Source: an uncultured Candidatus Melainabacteria bacterium
GTDB lineage: Bacteria; Cyanobacteriota; Vampirovibrionia; Gastranaerophilales; Gastranaerophilaceae
DNA: 10,407 nt
Direction: 5' to 3'
NCBI GenBank assembly: GCA_934773085.1
Contig: CAKVMU010000039.1
Location: forward strand, 1 to 10,407
In this document: positions 7,678-10,407 of the stretch, piece after piece
Position numbering within the stretch: the first letter of the stretch is position 1
Layout: every line of letters starts with the position of its first letter
Made by a program: the position numbers and the translations under genes
The notes under the pieces: generated by a model
What the model saw: the letters and a program-made list of their open reading frames with translations, nothing else
What the model was told of the DNA's origin: nothing
The model's database searches: none

Positions 7678-8643
7678 ATGTCAGTATACTTTTTTTACGG
7701 GGATGAAGATTATAATATAGAACTCGAGATTGAGAACATGCGCTCTAAACTCAATCAAGACTTCATTTCAATGAACTTTCAAGTATTAGACAATCCCGAA
7801 TATTCTGAACTTATAACTGCATTAAGAACCCCTCCTATGATGTTTGGAAATATGTTGGTTGTAATTAATGCCGAAAAATACTTAACTTCTCAGAAAAATT
7901 ATTTTGAAGATTCTGAACTTGCAGATATTGAAGATGCTCTTAAGAATAATCCCGATTCATTAGATATAGTTTTTGTGGTTAAACTTCCGAGAGATGAAGG
8001 GAAAAAGCCGGATAGCAGAAGAAAATTATATAAGATTCTCAGCAAATTTAATACAAAAGAATTTCCGGTTTTCAAAACATATAAAACAGCTGATATTGCC
8101 GAATGGATAAAGAAAAGGGCAAAAAGCAAAGACTTAGTCTTGAAAGAAGATGCAATAAATCTCCTTATTGAACACATCGGGAATAATTTAAGACAATTCG
8201 ACGGAGAGCTGGACAAACTTAAACTCATTGCATATCCGGAAAAAACTGTTACTCAAAAAATGGTTCAAGAAATTGCAGTATCAAACGAGGATTTATTCAA
8301 TATTACCGATTTGATAATGAAAAATCGAAAAGATAAAGCATTGCTTGAATTTAAAAAGCTTACGGACAAGAAACATCCGCTTGAAATTTTATCAGCAATT
8401 CAGACAATGCTCAGAAAATGGATTATTTTGAAAATCAAGGCAAATTCTTGTACTCCCGCCGAATTATCAAGACTTACCGGCATGCACGAATTTGTTGTCA
8501 AACAAACATTAACAAAGTTAAAAAATACTAGCGCAGCTGATTTAGTAAGCCTAAAAGAAAATTTATTTGAGGCAGAATGCAAAATAAAATCAGCCGAAGC
8601 GTTAGATATTATATCGGAGGTGGAATGTGCTCTTATCAGATAA
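7678..8643 (+). CDS. holA: DNA polymerase III delta subunit (clamp-loader wrench)
   Basis: A 321-residue HolA-family protein. In the clamp loader, delta binds the beta clamp and opens the ring. The sequence has the typical opening strand (MSVYFFYGDEDYNIELEI), a hydrophobic strand near 59-63 (MLVVI) preceded by the PPMMFGN loop, a second near 96-102 (DIVFVVK), and the signature NNLRQFDGELDKLKLIA (169-185), which corresponds to the delta helix containing the conserved Glu-x-x-Lys-Leu. The remainder is the helical collar domain. Delta naturally lacks Walker motifs, as here. I chose the ATG at 7678 because the protein then begins just before the first strand. An in-frame TTG at 7663, preceded by a weak AGG, would add five residues (MYNLH) encoded by the promoter -10 itself. 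The next gene overlaps its end by 17 nt. Confidence 0.88.
   Translation: MSVYFFYGDEDYNIELEIENMRSKLNQDFISMNFQVLDNPEYSELITALRTPPMMFGNMLVVINAEKYLTSQKNYFEDSELADIEDALKNNPDSLDIVFVVKLPRDEGKKPDSRRKLYKILSKFNTKEFPVFKTYKTADIAEWIKKRAKSKDLVLKEDAINLLIEHIGNNLRQFDGELDKLKLIAYPEKTVTQKMVQEIAVSNEDLFNITDLIMKNRKDKALLEFKKLTDKKHPLEILSAIQTMLRKWIILKIKANSCTPAELSRLTGMHEFVVKQTLTKLKNTSAADLVSLKENLFEAECKIKSAEALDIISEVECALIR
8616..8620 (+). promoter_or_regulatory. Ribosome binding site deciding the GTG start of the delta-prime gene
   Basis: GGAGG lies inside holA, 6 nt before the GTG at 8627. An ATG at 8625 is in another frame. This is the closest match to the anti-Shine-Dalgarno sequence in the window and it supports a GTG start with translational coupling to holA. 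Confidence 0.8.
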
Positions 8644-9475
8644 GTATCCGTTTCTGACAAATTATTTTACGCAGGCTTTGTCCTCAAACTCCCGTCCGAT
8701 GCCACAGAGTATTTTATTTTACGGCAATGATTTAGACTCACAATACACTCTTGCAAAAGAAATCGCAAGACTTTTAAACTGCAAAGAGAATAAGTCAGAT
8801 GATTGCGAATGCTTGAATTGCAAATGGATTAGAGAAGATTCTCATCCCGCAGTAATGACAATTTCAAGATTAGATAACAAACCGGAAGATGACGATTCTA
8901 AAACCGTTATATCAATAAAACAATCAGCCTTAATAAAAGAAAGGTTGATGAGCGATTCTGAATTTCACCGTGTATTTATATTTTGTGATAGGGATGACGA
9001 CGGAAATATTTCCGGACTCAACCCGCAAAACTTTCAGGCTGAAACAGCAAACTCTTTGCTAAAAATAATAGAAGAACCGCAAAGCGGAGTGACGTTCATA
9101 TTTCTATGCAGATACATTGATGATTTATTGCCAACAATAATCTCAAGATGCCAGTGCTTCTTTGTTCCGGCAGGCGCCGACAACTACGATTACAGCTATG
9201 ATTTAATAAAAAACGTATTTGAAAATTACTGGACTTTTGACAGAAAAGATGTTTTTGATATTTCACAAAATCTGCAAAACCTTTTAAAAGAAAATTCTGC
9301 TCAAAAAGTTTTAGAAAGCATTCAGAACTACATTTTAAGCATACTAAAAGCAAACCCTGCACGAACAGAGTTTATAGAGCATATAAAAGTTCTTGAAAAC
9401 GCTAAAAAACAGGCAAAATTGGGAATTAAGCCTGTTAATATATTTGATGAACTTTGTTTGGAACTTATAAAGTAG
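8627..9475 (+). CDS. holB: DNA polymerase III delta-prime-like clamp-loader subunit
   Basis: A 282-residue AAA+-type protein of the delta-prime/gamma group, which in the clamp loader acts as the stator and supplies an arginine finger. Visible: the strand SILFYGNDLDSQ at the Walker A place, lacking Gly-Lys-Ser/Thr as in many delta-prime proteins, so it should not hydrolyse ATP; a cysteine cluster (52, 60, 62, 65) at the zinc-binding site; SHPAV after it; the strand VFIFCDRDDD at the degenerate Walker B; the hallmark AETANSLLKIIEEP (138-151); and the SRC motif (173-175) with the conserved arginine. The C-terminal collar is shorter than in E. coli (334 residues). It starts at a GTG with a strong ribosome site and overlaps holA by 17 nt. 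A dnaX-type identity is unlikely because Walker A is missing. Confidence 0.87.
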   Translation: MLLSDKYPFLTNYFTQALSSNSRPMPQSILFYGNDLDSQYTLAKEIARLLNCKENKSDDCECLNCKWIREDSHPAVMTISRLDNKPEDDDSKTVISIKQSALIKERLMSDSEFHRVFIFCDRDDDGNISGLNPQNFQAETANSLLKIIEEPQSGVTFIFLCRYIDDLLPTIISRCQCFFVPAGADNYDYSYDLIKNVFENYWTFDRKDVFDISQNLQNLLKENSAQKVLESIQNYILSILKANPARTEFIEHIKVLENAKKQAKLGIKPVNIFDELCLELIK

Positions 9476-9479
9476 ATTT

Positions 9480-9860
9480 TTATCCCCTTGAAAGCGAAAT
9501 ACTTGTAATACCTACATTTCTTGCGCTATCCATAACTTTCACCACAGCACCGTGTTCGGAATCATTGTCTGCTTGAATCAGCAATCCATCCGGATATTTT
9601 TTAGCGTTGTCGGTAAAAAGCTGTTCCAGATTTTCCGGATTAACAAACTGCCCCTCATAAAGAAACTTGTTATCCTCTGTAACTACTACATTCATTATTT
9701 TAGAATCGTTTTTAATCTGTTCTTCATTAACAATTTCCGGAACCGCAAGATTCAACCCCTGTTGATCCAACAATGGCGCAATAACCATCATAATAATCAA
9801 CAACACTAGGAAAATGTCTGTTAATGGTGTTATATTTATTTCATTAAAACTGTCACGCAT
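9480..9860 (-). CDS. ExbD/TolR-like biopolymer transport protein (second copy)
   Basis: A 126-residue inner-membrane protein of the ExbD/TolR family. These proteins assemble with ExbB/TolQ into a proton-driven motor that energises TonB- or Tol-type partners. It has a short cytoplasmic start, one membrane helix (about 10-30) that begins INITPLTDIFLVLL and carries the essential Asp15 (equivalent to TolR Asp23 / ExbD Asp25), and a periplasmic domain of about 90 residues ending in the usual strand (VGITSISLSRG). The ATG overlaps the stop of the upstream ExbD-like gene by one base (TAATG), with GGAG 6 nt before it, so translation is probably coupled. It ends 4 bp from the convergent delta-prime gene. 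ExbD and TolR cannot be told apart from this sequence alone. Confidence 0.92.
   Translation of the reverse strand: MRDSFNEINITPLTDIFLVLLIIMMVIAPLLDQQGLNLAVPEIVNEEQIKNDSKIMNVVVTEDNKFLYEGQFVNPENLEQLFTDNAKKYPDGLLIQADNDSEHGAVVKVMDSARNVGITSISLSRG
9783..9842 (-). repeat. Duplicated 60-nt transmembrane-coding segment, copy 2
   Basis: This stretch encodes 20 residues (Glu7 to Val26) that are identical to those encoded by 10295-10354 in the adjacent paralogue. The DNA is identical at 56 of 60 positions, and all four differences are synonymous. Sequence on either side diverges strongly. Confidence 0.85.
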
Positions 9861-10390
9861 TATTCACTCCAATTTTCATACTCATTGTCTTGCGGAAGAG
9901 GAGTTGAAGCCCCTTCAACAACATTATTAGAAGTATAATTATTTGTTGAAGACTCTTGAATTTCTTCAAGTCTTTTTTGGTCTTTCTTATTTAAAGGTTC
10001 ACCGGCTACAATCAATTTTTTGTAATGAGCATCTTGAGCCGCATCCATTATCGACATAATAACAGAACTTTTAACTTTCTCATCAGCTTTAACAACCACT
10101 TCCGGATTCTCAGCATCACCTTTTTGAGCTTCCAAGTCCGAAACCAATGATGCTAATGAAGATTTCTTGTCTCCCACAAACACAGTTCCGTCTTTTGTCA
10201 CAGACACAGTAATTTTGCCTTGTTCTATTGATGTTCCGCTGTTAACTTCCGGAACAGAGATTGAATTGTCTACAGACTGGAATGTCGGCGCAACAACCAT
10301 CATAATAATCAACAAAACTAGGAAAATATCCGTTAGTGGTGTTATATTTATTTCTGTAAATAATGCATTTTTACCTGATTTTATAGCCAT
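9860..10390 (-). CDS. ExbD/TolR-like biopolymer transport protein (first copy, long C-terminal tail)
   Basis: A 176-residue ExbD/TolR-family protein. It has a short basic cytoplasmic start (MAIKSGKNALF), one membrane helix with INITPLTDIFLVLL and the proton-path Asp at residue 21, and a periplasmic domain with two strand-helix units (about 37-130) ending YKKLIVAG. After this the protein continues for about 45 residues of low-complexity, Asn/Ser/Glu-rich sequence that ordinary ExbD proteins (about 130-140 residues) lack. The ATG at 10390 has AAGG about 7 nt upstream, so the start is inside the window. The second exbD-like gene follows with a one-base overlap. An exbB/tolQ gene is expected just beyond the right edge on the same strand; this is inference from family operon habits. 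Confidence 0.91.
   Translation of the reverse strand: MAIKSGKNALFTEINITPLTDIFLVLLIIMMVVAPTFQSVDNSISVPEVNSGTSIEQGKITVSVTKDGTVFVGDKKSSLASLVSDLEAQKGDAENPEVVVKADEKVKSSVIMSIMDAAQDAHYKKLIVAGEPLNKKDQKRLEEIQESSTNNYTSNNVVEGASTPLPQDNEYENWSE
10295..10354 (-). repeat. Duplicated 60-nt transmembrane-coding segment, copy 1
   Basis: Partner of 9783-9842: 56 of 60 bases are shared, encoding the same 20 residues around the membrane helix of both ExbD-like proteins. Confidence 0.85.
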
Positions 10391-10407
10391 AATTCTACCT
10401 TTGTATC

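Noticed and set aside
1..10407. CRISPR array, transposon, prophage or defence system
   Set aside because: No regularly spaced repeats, transposase, integrase, terminal inverted repeats or known defence domains were seen on either strand.

Overview
The window reads as chromosomal DNA of an AT-rich Gram-negative bacterium. A TolC-like outer-membrane protein, an RND pump, two ExbD/TolR-like proteins and a secreted protein all imply an inner and an outer membrane. Low GC, Shine-Dalgarno sites of the GGAG/AGGAG type and tandem exbD-like genes would fit a non-photosynthetic relative of cyanobacteria (Vampirovibrionia/Gastranaerophilales) or a similar gut lineage. That placement is a guess from style, not from a marker gene.

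Layout. On the minus strand, reading leftward from 6835: a secreted cysteine-containing protein of unknown function (6200-6835), then a tightly packed tripartite efflux operon of periplasmic adaptor (4932-6125), HAE1-type RND transporter (1813-4932) and TolC-like outer-membrane factor (347-1816). The last three overlap by 1 and 4 bases (TAATG, ATGA), so translation is probably coupled. A small acidic protein of unknown function (38-286) follows, with its own sigma70-like promoter. A small minus-strand gene (6884-7099) lies upstream of the secreted-protein gene.

A 294-bp divergent intergenic region (7100-7393) is the densest non-coding part. It holds a promoter with a 7-1-7 palindrome in its spacer, two pairs of direct repeats phased at 10 bp, and a predicted 49-nt bulged hairpin in the leader of a small unknown plus-strand gene (7394-7636). 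Next come two plus-strand clamp-loader genes, holA (delta) and a holB-like delta-prime gene, overlapping by 17 nt. They converge, with only 4 bp between, on two tandem minus-strand exbD/tolR-like genes (9480-9860, 9860-10390). The exbB/tolQ partner would be expected beyond the right edge.

How the genes work together: adaptor, RND pump and outer-membrane factor should form one envelope-spanning proton-driven exporter. The ExbD-like proteins should form part of a separate proton-driven motor. HolA and the delta-prime protein are replication clamp-loader subunits. No mobile element, CRISPR array, tRNA or rRNA was seen, and I saw no convincing new multi-gene system. The items most worth a second look are the regulatory intergenic region, two apparently leaderless start sites, and the almost identical 60-nt segment shared by the two exbD-like genes.
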